From: CAXXFQ01 sp963674475 | GTDB taxonomy: Bacteria; Planctomycetota; Planctomycetia; Pirellulales; Thermoguttaceae | NCBI GenBank assembly: GCA_963674475.2 | Contig: CAXXFQ010000008.1 | Span: forward strand, 434,001-498,000 | Direction of reading: 5' to 3' | Length of the DNA stretch: 64,000 nucleotides | Part shown: positions 48,650 through 57,236 of the stretch, one piece after another | Layout: the number at the start of each line of letters is the position of its first letter | Numbering within the stretch: position 1 is the stretch's first letter | Translations under genes and position numbers: made by a program | The notes under the pieces: model-generated | What the model was told of the DNA's origin: nothing | What the model saw: the letters and a program-made list of their open reading frames with translations, nothing else | The model's database searches: none

Positions 48650-50698
48650 TTGTCGAATTTTGCGTATCTCGTCATCCGTGATGGGACCAAATGGTCCGAC
48701 GTCCATCGACTCGTCCCTGGTGAAGCGGTTACGATCGGCCGTGCGCCGACGAATCATATCGTCATCAAAGACGATCTGTGCAGCCGCAATCACGCTGAAA
48801 TTTTTCTGACGCAAAACGAGTGGGTACTCCGTGACCTGGAGAGCCGCAACGGGACGTTTGTTGGTGACCAACGGATTCGAGAAGACTGGGTTCTCAATCC
48901 GACCAACGTGATCTCCGTGGGCCGTTCTCAATTGGTCTTCGTTCATCGTCTGTCTGAAGCGTTCGACGATCCTTCGTCCCCTTCTCCGACGGTCGCGAAA
49001 ACGGTCGAGCTGCCAACGTCCGATCACGTACTCGACGACGAACCGAACGTTTTAACTCCTTACGAACCGACGACGATCACTCACCGGCGTGGTCAGACCA
49101 AATATCTCGCGCCCAGTGCGATCTCGGAAGGAGAAGCGACCGATTCGACCAAGGGGAAAGCGGCGACCAAATTGTGTCGACTGGCGTTCGATCTGGCCCA
49201 GGCGCCCAATCTGGCGACGATGGCCAAATTGGCGCTGTCCGGGCTTTTCGAAAGCACTCAAACCGATACCGGTGCGATCTTGCTTTTGCCGGAGGAAGCG
49301 AAGAAATCGCTCCGTGGCGCCGATCTCGAAGTGACCACTTCCCAGAGTACGGCCAAACAGAATTACCATCCGGTGTCGCACTTTTTGGCCACGACTGTCA
49401 TGCGCGAGGGGGAAGCGGTCCTGGCCCGAAACATTATGGGCGACAGCACTCTGGGTACGCGAAACTCGCGAGGTGAAATCGACGCGACCAGTGTGATCGT
49501 CGCGCCGGTTCGGCACGGAACCCAGGTTTTCGGCCTGATTCATCTTTATTCGACCTCCTCGAAAAAGGTACCCGACGCCGAAGATCTCGAGTTTACCCTC
49601 GCCGTGGCCGACACGGTTGCCGTGGCGCTGAGGAACTTGAATCAACGTCAGCAGCTGGCTGAAAACCTGACCCAGATGCAGGACGAAAATACGCAATTGC
49701 GCGAGCGATTGGGGGTCCAAAGCGAGATCGTCGGCTCGAGCCGGATCATGCAACGGATTACCGAAGAGATTGCCCGCGCCGCCTCGACCAGCGCGACCGT
49801 CTTGATCCGTGGTGAGAGTGGAACCGGCAAAGAACTGGTTGCCCGTGCGGTCCATTATTCCAGTTCACGACGAAAGAGCACGTTTGTTTGTCTCAACTGT
49901 GCCGCCTTGTCGGAAGATCTTCTGGCCAGCGAACTTTTCGGACACGAACGGGGCGCGTTCACCGGGGCGACCGACCGGAAGATCGGCAAATTCGAGGCGG
50001 CCGACAGCGGAACGCTCATGCTCGACGAGATTGGCGAAATGAGCCCCGGCATCCAAGCGAAATTTCTTCGAGTCCTCGAAGGCCATCCGTTCGAACGGGT
50101 CGGCGGCAATAAACCGGTCAAAGTCGATGTCCGGGTTATCGCCGCGACGAACCGAGATCTGGAACAGGACGTGGCCAACGGGCTTTTCCGTCGCGACCTC
50201 TTTTTCCGACTTCACGTCCTGGAAATCGTCGTGCCGAGCCTTCGCAAGCGGGAGCAAGATATCTCCGAGCTGGCCCATTATTTTCTCCAGCGGTTCGTCT
50301 TGGAAACCGGTCGCCGCATCGATGGCTTTACCGATCGAGCGATGGAACAGTTGAACACTTACCGTTGGCCGGGCAACGTTCGGGAACTCAAAAATGTTAT
50401 CGAACGGGCCGTCGTCCTTTGTCAGGGACGTATGATCGACATCGATAACCTGTTGCTTTCGAAACTATCCACTTCGGGCGACACCCAAGAGATCGTGCCT
50501 ATGGATGGGGGCGGCCTCGTGGGTTTCCAACCTCAATTCGAGCCGCGATCGCTGACCGAAATCGAGCGAGATCATATCCTGGAAACCTTGGAATATACCG
50601 GTTGGAATAAGAGTCATGCGTCGAAGATTCTGGGAATCGAGCGATCGACCCTCGATCGAAAGATCCGTCGCTATAAATTAACCCCTAAAGAGGGGTAA
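48650..50698 (+). CDS. FHA-GAF-sigma54-activator (AAA+) transcriptional regulator
   Basis: Domains in order: an N-terminal FHA domain (about 1-105, GEAVTIGRAPTNHIV and CSRNHAEI and LESRNGTFV) that binds phosphothreonine; a GAF sensor domain (about 165-345); a sigma54 activator AAA+ domain with Walker A RGESGTGKELVARAV, the sigma54-contact loop ERGAFTGAT and Walker B MLDEIGEM; and a C-terminal Fis-type helix-turn-helix (HASKILGIERSTLDRKIRRY). It would activate sigma54 promoters in response to Ser/Thr kinase signalling. The TTG at 48650 has GAAAGGAAC upstream and begins directly at the FHA fold; an ATG at 48512 is the alternative and would add 46 residues. Confidence 0.93.
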   Translation: MSNFAYLVIRDGTKWSDVHRLVPGEAVTIGRAPTNHIVIKDDLCSRNHAEIFLTQNEWVLRDLESRNGTFVGDQRIREDWVLNPTNVISVGRSQLVFVHRLSEAFDDPSSPSPTVAKTVELPTSDHVLDDEPNVLTPYEPTTITHRRGQTKYLAPSAISEGEATDSTKGKAATKLCRLAFDLAQAPNLATMAKLALSGLFESTQTDTGAILLLPEEAKKSLRGADLEVTTSQSTAKQNYHPVSHFLATTVMREGEAVLARNIMGDSTLGTRNSRGEIDATSVIVAPVRHGTQVFGLIHLYSTSSKKVPDAEDLEFTLAVADTVAVALRNLNQRQQLAENLTQMQDENTQLRERLGVQSEIVGSSRIMQRITEEIARAASTSATVLIRGESGTGKELVARAVHYSSSRRKSTFVCLNCAALSEDLLASELFGHERGAFTGATDRKIGKFEAADSGTLMLDEIGEMSPGIQAKFLRVLEGHPFERVGGNKPVKVDVRVIAATNRDLEQDVANGLFRRDLFFRLHVLEIVVPSLRKREQDISELAHYFLQRFVLETGRRIDGFTDRAMEQLNTYRWPGNVRELKNVIERAVVLCQGRMIDIDNLLLSKLSTSGDTQEIVPMDGGGLVGFQPQFEPRSLTEIERDHILETLEYTGWNKSHASKILGIERSTLDRKIRRYKLTPKEG

Positions 50699-50705
50699 GC
50701 TTTTT
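50681..50705 (+). terminator. Terminator overlapping the FHA regulator stop codon
   Basis: ACCCCT and AGGGGT pair around AAAG, followed by AAGC and T5. The stem overlaps the last codons and the TAA at 50696-50698. Confidence 0.5.
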
Positions 50706-51154
50706 CGCTTTCCCTGCGGAGAAAAAAAGGGGGGGCTTCTCCTCTCAAACGAGACAATATAAACGGATACCCCTATTTGGAGGGGGTTGGCTGGTATGGT
50801 ATTCGGCTCGTTTATCTCTGGACGGGTGGATTGCCCCCCCATCTAGGTTGATTTGCCTTATTGCTCGCGATTTTCTTTTTTCACTTTCCGCAACATTTTG
50901 CCTTTGAAGCCGGTGTTCGACCCTTTTTTGTCACGAAAAGCAGAAGGGTTGGGATAACTGGGAATGGTAGGATAAGTATTCCTTGCGGATTCGCGGCAAA
51001 AAAGGTAGTATAAAAGGGTTATCAAAAGACCATAATCTACCAGGAGCCAAAAGCGGCCCCCCGCTTGGTATGCGGACTCGCTTGGTAGGCCCGCGCGATT
51101 GGGGTGGTCGTCATTTGATCAAAAAGTGAGAAACACGGAACAGGAGATAGCGCT
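50706..51154. other. Intergenic region upstream of the DUF1598 gene
   Basis: About 450 bp without a supported gene. TTGCGG at 50983-50988, a 17-bp spacer and TAGTAT at 51006-51011 form a moderate promoter candidate for the DUF1598 gene. CAGGAGA lies before its ATG. Confidence 0.4.
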
Positions 51155-52552
51155 ATGCCCGCCCACGGCATCCAAAACCCCCGATCTTCACGACGCCTCT
51201 TTTTTTACCTCGTTTTTTTCGGGCTCCTGCTCGGTTTTGCGGCCCCGTTGATGGCCGAAAGTTCGAGTGGTGACGACGACAAGTTTTATTCTCGAAGCGC
51301 GGTTGGGGGAATCTCGATCGACGCCGACGGGATTCTGGACCGGGCCACGGTCGACCAGACCGGTCAGCTGAAGACGCTTGTCCAAAAAATGGTCAAGGCG
51401 GCTCCCGAAGGGATCGAGTCGTTTGCCCCGATGCGAAAGGTTTCGTTGCGGAAGCTGGAAAAAGCGATCCAAGACCACGCGGCCGGAAGCCGACCGATTT
51501 CGGATGAGATTCGATTTTTGGCCGGATTGCAGGAAATTCAATATGTGTTCGTCGACAAGGAAAACCACGACATCGTTCTCGCCGGTCCGGCCGAAGGGTG
51601 GACGGTCGACCAACAAGGGTATGTTGTCGGCGCGACGACCGGTCGTCCGGTTTTGAAGCTGGAAGACCTTCTGGTCTCGCTTCGCGCGATGAAGAGCGAC
51701 AAGCGGGAAGCGATCAGCTGTTCGATCGATCCGACCGCCGAAGGGGTTGCCCGACTTCGCCCGTACGTCAATTCGTTGCGATCGATCGGCAATCCGGAAG
51801 AGACGGCCGCAAGAATCGAGAAGATTTTGGGAAATCAAACGATTCGCGTCACCGGGGTGCCCGAGTCGAGTCACTTCGCACGCGTTTTGGTCGCGGCCGA
51901 CTACCAGATGAAACGGATCGCGATGAATCTCGAACCGTCGCCGGTAGTCGGGTTGCCCAGTTTTCTCTCGATGATGAAGGCCCGCGGAACCGGGATGGCG
52001 AACATGATGCCCCGATGGTGGCTCGAGCCGCGTTACGAATCGGTCACGCACAGTCCGGACCATTTGGCTTGGGAATTCACCGGCGCTTCGGTGAAGGCGA
52101 TGACGGAAGAGGATTTCTTCGGTGGCGACGGGACCCGTCGTCAAACGGGGAAGGCCAATCCGATTGCCCAGCGTTGGGCTGACCTGATGACGGAGCATTA
52201 CGGGCAACTGGCCTCGGCCAACCCGATTTTCGCCCAGTTGCAAGGCTGTATGAACATGGCTATCGTTTCGACGCTGATCGTTCGGGGCAACCTGACCGAG
52301 AAGGCCGGATACAGCATGCCGACCCTTTTGGACCCGTCGGCCGCCGAAGTGAAATCGTTCCCGGCTCCCAAGGAGATCGCTTCCGAAGCGAGCCTTTTGA
52401 AGCGAGGACGCAAATGGATCGTCAGCGCGTCGGGCGGCGTCGAGATCTTGCCCGAAACGATCCTCCGCGATGCCAAGCCAAACGAAGCGTTGGGTGAAAC
52501 GCGTCAAGAGGCGGTTGCCGGCGACGCGTCGACCAACTGGTGGTGGAACTAG
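51155..52552 (+). CDS. Secreted DUF1598 family protein
   Basis: DUF1598 is a family found almost only in planctomycetes and its function is unknown. The 465-residue protein has an N-terminal signal (RLFFYLVFFGLLLGFAAPLMAES, about 15-36). Conserved-looking segments include AVGGISIDADGILDRATVDQ near 50, IQYVFVDKENHDIVLAGPAEGW near 130, ISCSIDPTAEGVARL near 188 and MPRWWLEPRYESV near 287. CAGGAGA precedes the ATG. It ends upstream of a duplicated terminator, shared with the convergent TPR gene. Confidence 0.88.
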   Translation: MPAHGIQNPRSSRRLFFYLVFFGLLLGFAAPLMAESSSGDDDKFYSRSAVGGISIDADGILDRATVDQTGQLKTLVQKMVKAAPEGIESFAPMRKVSLRKLEKAIQDHAAGSRPISDEIRFLAGLQEIQYVFVDKENHDIVLAGPAEGWTVDQQGYVVGATTGRPVLKLEDLLVSLRAMKSDKREAISCSIDPTAEGVARLRPYVNSLRSIGNPEETAARIEKILGNQTIRVTGVPESSHFARVLVAADYQMKRIAMNLEPSPVVGLPSFLSMMKARGTGMANMMPRWWLEPRYESVTHSPDHLAWEFTGASVKAMTEEDFFGGDGTRRQTGKANPIAQRWADLMTEHYGQLASANPIFAQLQGCMNMAIVSTLIVRGNLTEKAGYSMPTLLDPSAAEVKSFPAPKEIASEASLLKRGRKWIVSASGGVEILPETILRDAKPNEALGETRQEAVAGDASTNWWWN

Positions 52553-52586
52553 CAGCCGCAGGTTGCAAGACGCCTTTTTCCGTTTC

Positions 52587-52678
52587 GATTGAAGCCGGAT
52601 TGAAAAAACAAGAGCGGTTGCGGCGGCAATTTTGATTGAAGCCGGATTGAAAAAATAAAGAGCGGTTGCGGTGGCAAT
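52587..52678. repeat. Tandem duplication of a 44-bp terminator-containing unit
   Basis: GATTGAAGCCGGATTGAAAA and the following AGAGCGGTTGCGG-GGCAAT are repeated at 52587-52630 and 52634-52678, with only small changes. The second copy completes the hairpin described at 52659-52689; in the first copy the distal arm is replaced by TTTT. Confidence 0.75.
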
Positions 52679-52689
52679 CGCTCTTTTTT
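52659..52689. terminator. Bidirectional terminator between DUF1598 and TPR genes
   Basis: AGAGCGGTTGC pairs with GCAATCGCTCT around GGTG, followed by five T. The A-rich upstream flank supports action on the minus strand too. Confidence 0.85.
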
Positions 52690-52728
52690 CGTTCTTGCGC
52701 GTATCGTGGAAAACGGCTTGTTTGTGGA

Positions 52729-53244
52729 TCAAACGATGATGCTGGCCAGTTCCTGAAAAACCGGATCGGTTCGAAGGAGATCGAAATCCGATTCGGTCGC
52801 CATCTCGTCGCGAAACTTCGGCTCGATCATCAACGCGGTCGCCAGGTGGTGTAAGGCTTCCTGCTTTCGTCCGGTAAGACTCAGGTAGCAGGCTAGATTG
52901 TAGTAGAGGATCCCTTGCGCGGGCAAGAGTCGAATCCCCTCTTCGAGCGAATGAATGGCCCGATCGAGCCGACCGGTCCGCTTGTAGCACCAGCCGAGCG
53001 AGAGCCAAACCAAAAGTTCGTTCGGGATCAGCACGGCCGCCTGCTCCAGCGGAATGACCGCTTCTTCGAAGTGGTCCAGGAGAAAGTGTGAGTGACCTTT
53101 GATCAACAGGGCGTGGGGAGACAGCCGTCCCATGGTTTCCATGCGATGGACCGCAGTCAGCGCATGGTCGGGCATTCCCAGTTCCAGATAACCTTCGGCC
53201 TCTATTTCGAGTCGTCGCAATCGGATTTTTTCTTGGGTGGCCAT
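52729..53244 (-). CDS. Tetratricopeptide-repeat protein
   Basis: The 171-residue protein is made of TPR helices. Repeats are seen as EAEGYLELGMPDHALTAVHRME, LIKGHSHFLLDHFEEAVIPLEQAAVLIP, VWLSLGWCYKRTGRLDRAIHSLEEGIRLLP and YYNLACYLSLTGRKQEALHHLATALMI, taken one at a time across residues 10-140. The C-terminal ESDFDLLRTDPVFQELA is a motif common after such repeats. The ATG at 53244 has GAGGAC upstream; the frame further upstream is not convincing. It is probably a soluble protein-protein adaptor. It converges on the DUF1598 gene. Confidence 0.85.
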   Translation of the reverse strand: MATQEKIRLRRLEIEAEGYLELGMPDHALTAVHRMETMGRLSPHALLIKGHSHFLLDHFEEAVIPLEQAAVLIPNELLVWLSLGWCYKRTGRLDRAIHSLEEGIRLLPAQGILYYNLACYLSLTGRKQEALHHLATALMIEPKFRDEMATESDFDLLRTDPVFQELASIIV

Positions 53245-53924
53245 GGCTTCGGTCCTCAACCGCGGATGTCTCAACCGTCCGACACGCCGATTCGCTCTTG
53301 ACGCGGAAAAGACAGGGTCAGTTTTGTCGGATGGTCGACGAAGCGGAAATTCCCGCATGTTAAATAAGTCATTCCCTCTACTAAATTGTAATCTGAATCG
53401 GCTAGGAGCCCAAGAAATCCGTAAAGAAAATCCTGATCTGATGGTTCTCTTGCCCCGTTTTTTCCTTGTCTGGACGGTTTATTTAACCCGACAGGGGCAG
53501 GGTGGGAAAAGAAGGAGGACGGAATCGGCATTTTGGCCCTTTTTGTGAAAAAGATACCGACTTTTGAGACATTTGGGTAAGGCGAACCCTCATCCCGAAA
53601 TTGCCGGGCAATGGTGTTGCGACTCGCCTGGTTGAAGGGGGGCCGGAAGGGTGGCGTTTGGGGGAATCCTCAGGTATAATCAAGTTCATCGTCATTTTTC
53701 CATTCCGTACCCGCCTCCCCTAAATTCAAGATCTTCTCGACGAGTTGGCCCGAAATTCGGACAACCGAAAACTTGGCCCCCCGAAAATGTCGGACCGTCG
53801 TAGAGCCCCACGTTTTCCCTTGGTGGATATCACGTTTTAAGCTTCCCGAGAGGGATTCGATCTTTGGGGGTTCCGACGTCCGTTGATGAAAAACGTTTCG
53901 TGTCAATTTCAAGGAGTAACAATA
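53245..53924. other. Divergent intergenic region upstream of the sialidase-family genes
   Basis: 680 bp without a supported gene. Open frames on both strands lack conserved-looking sequence. AAGGAG at 53911-53916 is the Shine-Dalgarno of the first sialidase-family gene. Confidence 0.4.
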
Positions 53925-55061
53925 ATGCCGTGTCCGCGAGTACTCTCCCTTTTGCTTCTCTTGTCGATGCCGGTTTGTCTTTTTGCCGCGGAGTGTCCGA
54001 CCGACGCGGAGATTGTCGGTCAACCGGGCATGGTGGAATCTGAATTTATCTACGAGCCTGTCCGTTGGCCTCAAAGCCACTCTCCGACCATCGAAGAAGC
54101 GGCCGGCGGGAACCTGGTCGCCTCGTGGTTTGGCGGGACTGGCGAAGGACACCCCGACGTCTGCATTTGGGCCTGCTGCAATGACGGCCGGGCATGGTCG
54201 AAACCGGTCAAAGTGGCCGACGGTATCCGGAAAGACGTCCTCCGGAGACCGTGCTGCAATCCGGTCCTTTTTCAGGCCGATTCCGGGCCCTTGATGCTTT
54301 TTTATAAGCTCCAATCGCTAGAATGCAAAACCGACTGGCAAGGGTGGAAATTGTATTCCCATGACGGTGGGCAGACCTACGGCGACTCGATTGCCTTACC
54401 CGAGGGGTTCTTGGGACCGATCAAGAATAAGCCGATTCAGTTGGATGATGGCTCGATTCTCTGCCCTTCGAGCACCGAAGGAAACGGTTTTCGCGTCCAC
54501 TTTGAACGAACCGATTCGCAAGGCAAACATTGGACGAAAACTCCCGCCGTTGCAGATCCGCAAAATTACGGAGGAATCCAACCGACCTTATTTCATTGCA
54601 AAGATGGGCGTCTTTTAGCGCTAAACCGAACCAAAAAAGGCAGCAAAATCGCTCAGACCTTTTCTACCGACGGCGGCCAGACTTGGAGTCCCTTGAAGCA
54701 GATCCCGTTGCCGAACAACTGGTCCGGCATCGACGGGGTCACGCTCTCCGACGGTCGTCATTTGCTGGTCTATAATCATGCAACCCTCCGCCCCGACGGC
54801 AGAAACGGCCCTCGGTCGCCACTGAACGTTGTCGTCAGTGAAGACGACGGGAAATCCTGGAAGGCCGCTCTGGTGCTCGAGAATCAAAAGGGCGAATTTT
54901 CCTACCCGGCCGTCATCAAAACTCAAGACGGGCTCGTCCATATCAGCTATACTTGGAATCGAAGAACGATCAAACATGTCGTCCTCGACCCGAGCGAGTT
55001 GGTCCTTCGCGAGATGCCCGACGGCCGATGGCCTTCCCCGGCTCTGACGCCCAAAAAATAA
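53925..55061 (+). CDS. Secreted sialidase-family (BNR/Asp-box) protein, first copy
   Basis: The protein has a signal peptide (residues 1-22, VLSLLLLLSMPVCLFAA) and a six-bladed propeller of the sialidase superfamily. Asp-box motifs are visible as SHDGGQTYG, STDGGQTWSPL and SEDDGKSWKA. Conserved lines include LVASWFGGTGEGHPDVCIW, GFLGPIKNKPIQLDDGSILCP, HLLVYNHATLRPDGR and GEFSYPAVI. The ATG at 53925 is chosen for its AAGGAG. A second, similar gene follows after 109 bp. The classical RIP arginine motif is not seen, so sialic acid may not be the substrate. Confidence 0.88.
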   Translation: MPCPRVLSLLLLLSMPVCLFAAECPTDAEIVGQPGMVESEFIYEPVRWPQSHSPTIEEAAGGNLVASWFGGTGEGHPDVCIWACCNDGRAWSKPVKVADGIRKDVLRRPCCNPVLFQADSGPLMLFYKLQSLECKTDWQGWKLYSHDGGQTYGDSIALPEGFLGPIKNKPIQLDDGSILCPSSTEGNGFRVHFERTDSQGKHWTKTPAVADPQNYGGIQPTLFHCKDGRLLALNRTKKGSKIAQTFSTDGGQTWSPLKQIPLPNNWSGIDGVTLSDGRHLLVYNHATLRPDGRNGPRSPLNVVVSEDDGKSWKAALVLENQKGEFSYPAVIKTQDGLVHISYTWNRRTIKHVVLDPSELVLREMPDGRWPSPALTPKK

Positions 55062-55170
55062 ATCAAAAATGAGTGTTTCTGGATGAAACGGTTTGCCGGT
55101 TCGAGGCGAACCGCCCACGTGAATCCCGCCCCATGCGTGTCCTTAAAAGAGCTTCCAAGGAGAAAAAACA

Positions 55171-56313
55171 ATGCGACGAATCAGTAGTTGTTTAGGAGTT
55201 GGTCTCGTGCTTACCGCCGCCGCATGGTGTGCTGCCGCGGAGCGTCCGACCGACGCGGAAATTCTCGCCCAGCCGGGCATCGTGAAGGCGCAGCTCATCT
55301 ACGAAGAAGCGCCGTTTCCCCAGTGCCACGCCTCGACGATCGAGCAAGCGGCCGACGGGAGTCTGGTCGCTTCCTGGTTTGGCGGAACGCATGAAAAAAA
55401 CCCCGACGTCTGTATCTGGGTCAGCCGCAACGAGGGGCAAGGATGGACCGTGCCGGAAAAAGTGGCCGATGGCGTTTGGAGCGATGGAAAACGGTATCCG
55501 ACCTGGAACCCGGTCCTCTTCCAACCGAAGTCGGGCCCGCTGGCGCTTTATTACAAGGTCGGTCCGACCCCGAGCGACTGGTGGGGGATGATGCTGTTGG
55601 CCGACGAGAAGGGCCGTTTTGCCGGTGCGAAGCCGAAGCAATTGCCCAAGGGATTTTTGGGGCCGATCAAAAACAAGCCGATCCAACTGGCCGACGGGAC
55701 GATCCTTTGCCCGACCAGCGACGAGGCGAACGGCTGGCAGGCCTATTTCGAAATGACCGACGAACCGGGCGATAAGTGGACGAAAACGGCGATGGTTGAA
55801 GATCCGGGCGGGTGGGGACCGATCCAGCCGACCCTGTTGACCGGCAAGGACGGAAAGATTATCGCCCTGAACCGCATCCGCAAGGGGGGCATGATCATTC
55901 AGACCGTTTCGGCCGACGGTGGGAAGACCTGGAGTCCGCTTGAGCAGACCGCGTTGCCGAATCCCAACTCGGGGATCGATGCCGTGACGCTGGCCGACGG
56001 GCGTCATCTTTTGGTCTACAACCACACGACCCAGCGGTCGAATAAATGGGGCGGCTCCAGAAAAATCCTGAACGTCGCGGTCAGTGACGACGATGCGAAG
56101 ACGTGGAAGGCCGCCTTGGTACTCGAAATGCAGCCCCAACAGAAAGGCGAGTTCTCCTATCCGGCGGTGATCCAAAGCGACGACGGCTTGGTCCATATCA
56201 CCTACACCTACAAACGGAAGCGGGTCAAGCATGTGGTGGTCGACCCGTCGAAGCTGGTCCTTCGCGAGATGCCCGAGGGCCGCTGGCCCGAACCGGCCGT
56301 CACGCCGAAGTAA
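55171..56313 (+). CDS. Secreted sialidase-family (BNR/Asp-box) protein, second copy
   Basis: This 380-residue paralogue of the preceding gene shares long identical blocks (PTDAEI, GFLGPIKNKPIQL, GRHLLVYNH, KGEFSYPAVI, LVLREMPEGRW), and the two are clearly a tandem duplication that has diverged to a little over half identity by eye. A signal peptide covers residues 1-23 (GVGLVLTAAAWCAAA). Asp boxes include SADGGKTWSPL and SDDDAKTWKA. AAGGAG stands before the ATG. The two genes are probably co-transcribed to the terminator at 56455-56501, with a palindromic repeat in between. Confidence 0.88.
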   Translation: MRRISSCLGVGLVLTAAAWCAAAERPTDAEILAQPGIVKAQLIYEEAPFPQCHASTIEQAADGSLVASWFGGTHEKNPDVCIWVSRNEGQGWTVPEKVADGVWSDGKRYPTWNPVLFQPKSGPLALYYKVGPTPSDWWGMMLLADEKGRFAGAKPKQLPKGFLGPIKNKPIQLADGTILCPTSDEANGWQAYFEMTDEPGDKWTKTAMVEDPGGWGPIQPTLLTGKDGKIIALNRIRKGGMIIQTVSADGGKTWSPLEQTALPNPNSGIDAVTLADGRHLLVYNHTTQRSNKWGGSRKILNVAVSDDDAKTWKAALVLEMQPQQKGEFSYPAVIQSDDGLVHITYTYKRKRVKHVVVDPSKLVLREMPEGRWPEPAVTPK

Positions 56314-56322
56314 GGCACATTC

Positions 56323-56412
56323 CAATGTGAAACCGCGCGTTCACCCGTGTGGAAATAGCGTGTTTTCCCGAAGGGTAAACAGGCGGCGACGCGCAGTTTC
56401 AAACGAGAATTG
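56323..56412 (-). repeat. Palindromic dispersed repeat, copy A
   Basis: TTACCCTTCGGGAAAACA, GCTATTTCCAC, GGGTGAACGCG and TTTCA-ATTGGAA read on the minus strand match 62806-62890 on the plus strand. The copy is itself an imperfect hairpin: CCAATGTGAAACCGCGCG at the left pairs with CGCGCAGTTTCA and ATTGG at the right, and GTTCACCC pairs with GGGTAAAC inside. It lies 9 bp after the second sialidase gene. Confidence 0.65.
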
Positions 56413-56454
56413 GTATAAAACGGCTGAGACGTAAGTTGAGTAGGCAACAGATAG

Positions 56455-56501
56455 CAAGAGCGTTTGTCCCCCGCCAATGGGGCGAGCGCTCTTGTTTTTT
56501 T
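56455..56501 (+). terminator. Rho-independent terminator after the sialidase-family genes
   Basis: CAAGAGCG pairs with CGCTCTTG outside a CCCC-GCCAAT-GGGG inner stem, followed by seven T. It lies about 140 bp after the second sialidase stop and after palindromic repeat copy A. Confidence 0.85.
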
Positions 56502-56590
56502 GTCTTAAATGGCCTACAAAAAAGACAGGTTTTTTCTACCCGAAGTAGAAATGGCGTCCCTTTCCTCCCCCTTTTTTGTCCCGAATTATC

Positions 56591-56950
56591 ATGCAGTTCG
56601 CACTGCTCGAACACAAAACGGCCGAGGGAGTCCATTGGGATCTCTTGCTCGAAACGGCTGAAGTCGGCTTGGCCACTTGGTCGCTGCCTTCGCTGCCGGA
56701 GCCGGGCGTGAAAATTTCGGTTCAAGCGTTGCCGGACCATCGGGCCGTTTACCTCGACTACGAGGGGCCCATTTCGGGCGATCGGGGAGAAGTTCGACGT
56801 GTGGACCGGGGTACCTACACGGTTGACACCTGGGACGCCCGCTGCCGAATCGTTCGGCTCGACGGGGAGCGATTTCGAGGACGGGTTGTGCTCGAACAAA
56901 CGGAGCCGACCGAATCGCATTGGCATTTCGTCTGGGATGGTCCCCAATAG
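56591..56950 (+). CDS. Small protein like the LigD 3'-phosphoesterase domain
   Basis: The 119-residue protein resembles the N-terminal phosphoesterase domain of DNA ligase D: HKTAEGVHWDLLLE near residue 8, LATWSLPSLP near 27, HRAVYLDYEGPISGDRGEVRRVDRGTY near 50 and HWHFVWDG at the end. The LigD domain removes 3'-phosphates or ribonucleotides during end joining. Here it stands alone, without ligase or polymerase domains, as in many planctomycetes. His, Asp and Glu residues of the metal site are present at the expected relative places. The ATG at 56591 is preferred over a TTG at 56576. Confidence 0.75.
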   Translation: MQFALLEHKTAEGVHWDLLLETAEVGLATWSLPSLPEPGVKISVQALPDHRAVYLDYEGPISGDRGEVRRVDRGTYTVDTWDARCRIVRLDGERFRGRVVLEQTEPTESHWHFVWDGPQ

Positions 56951-57022
56951 CCCCTGATACTGAAACGGTCTCGCCCCGTTTTATTTCGCCGCTGGAGCTG
57001 CGACTCGGTCGGGGCCATTTGG

Positions 57023-57070
57023 TGAACCAGTTGGTATAAAAAGTTTCCCCGGATTGAACCAATTGGCATA
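57023..57070. repeat. Two 16-bp direct repeats
   Basis: TGAACCAGTTGGTATA at 57023-57038 and TGAACCAATTGGCATA at 57055-57070 differ at two positions and lie with a 32-bp period. Both contain a near-palindromic CCAATTGG core. A similar GAATTGGTATAAAA occurs at the end of palindromic repeat copy A. Confidence 0.55.
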
Positions 57071-57236
57071 GGCAAAAAATCGAATTTGGGAGATACTTTT
57101 GTAGATCAGGCGATCGACCAGGCGGTTTTTCGGGAAACGGCCATTTCGTCTTTCCCTCACCAAGGTAAATGTATCAATTTTTAATCAAAGAACCCCCCCT
57201 TTTTTCCTTCCGTGTGGCACAACGAGGTATCTAAAT

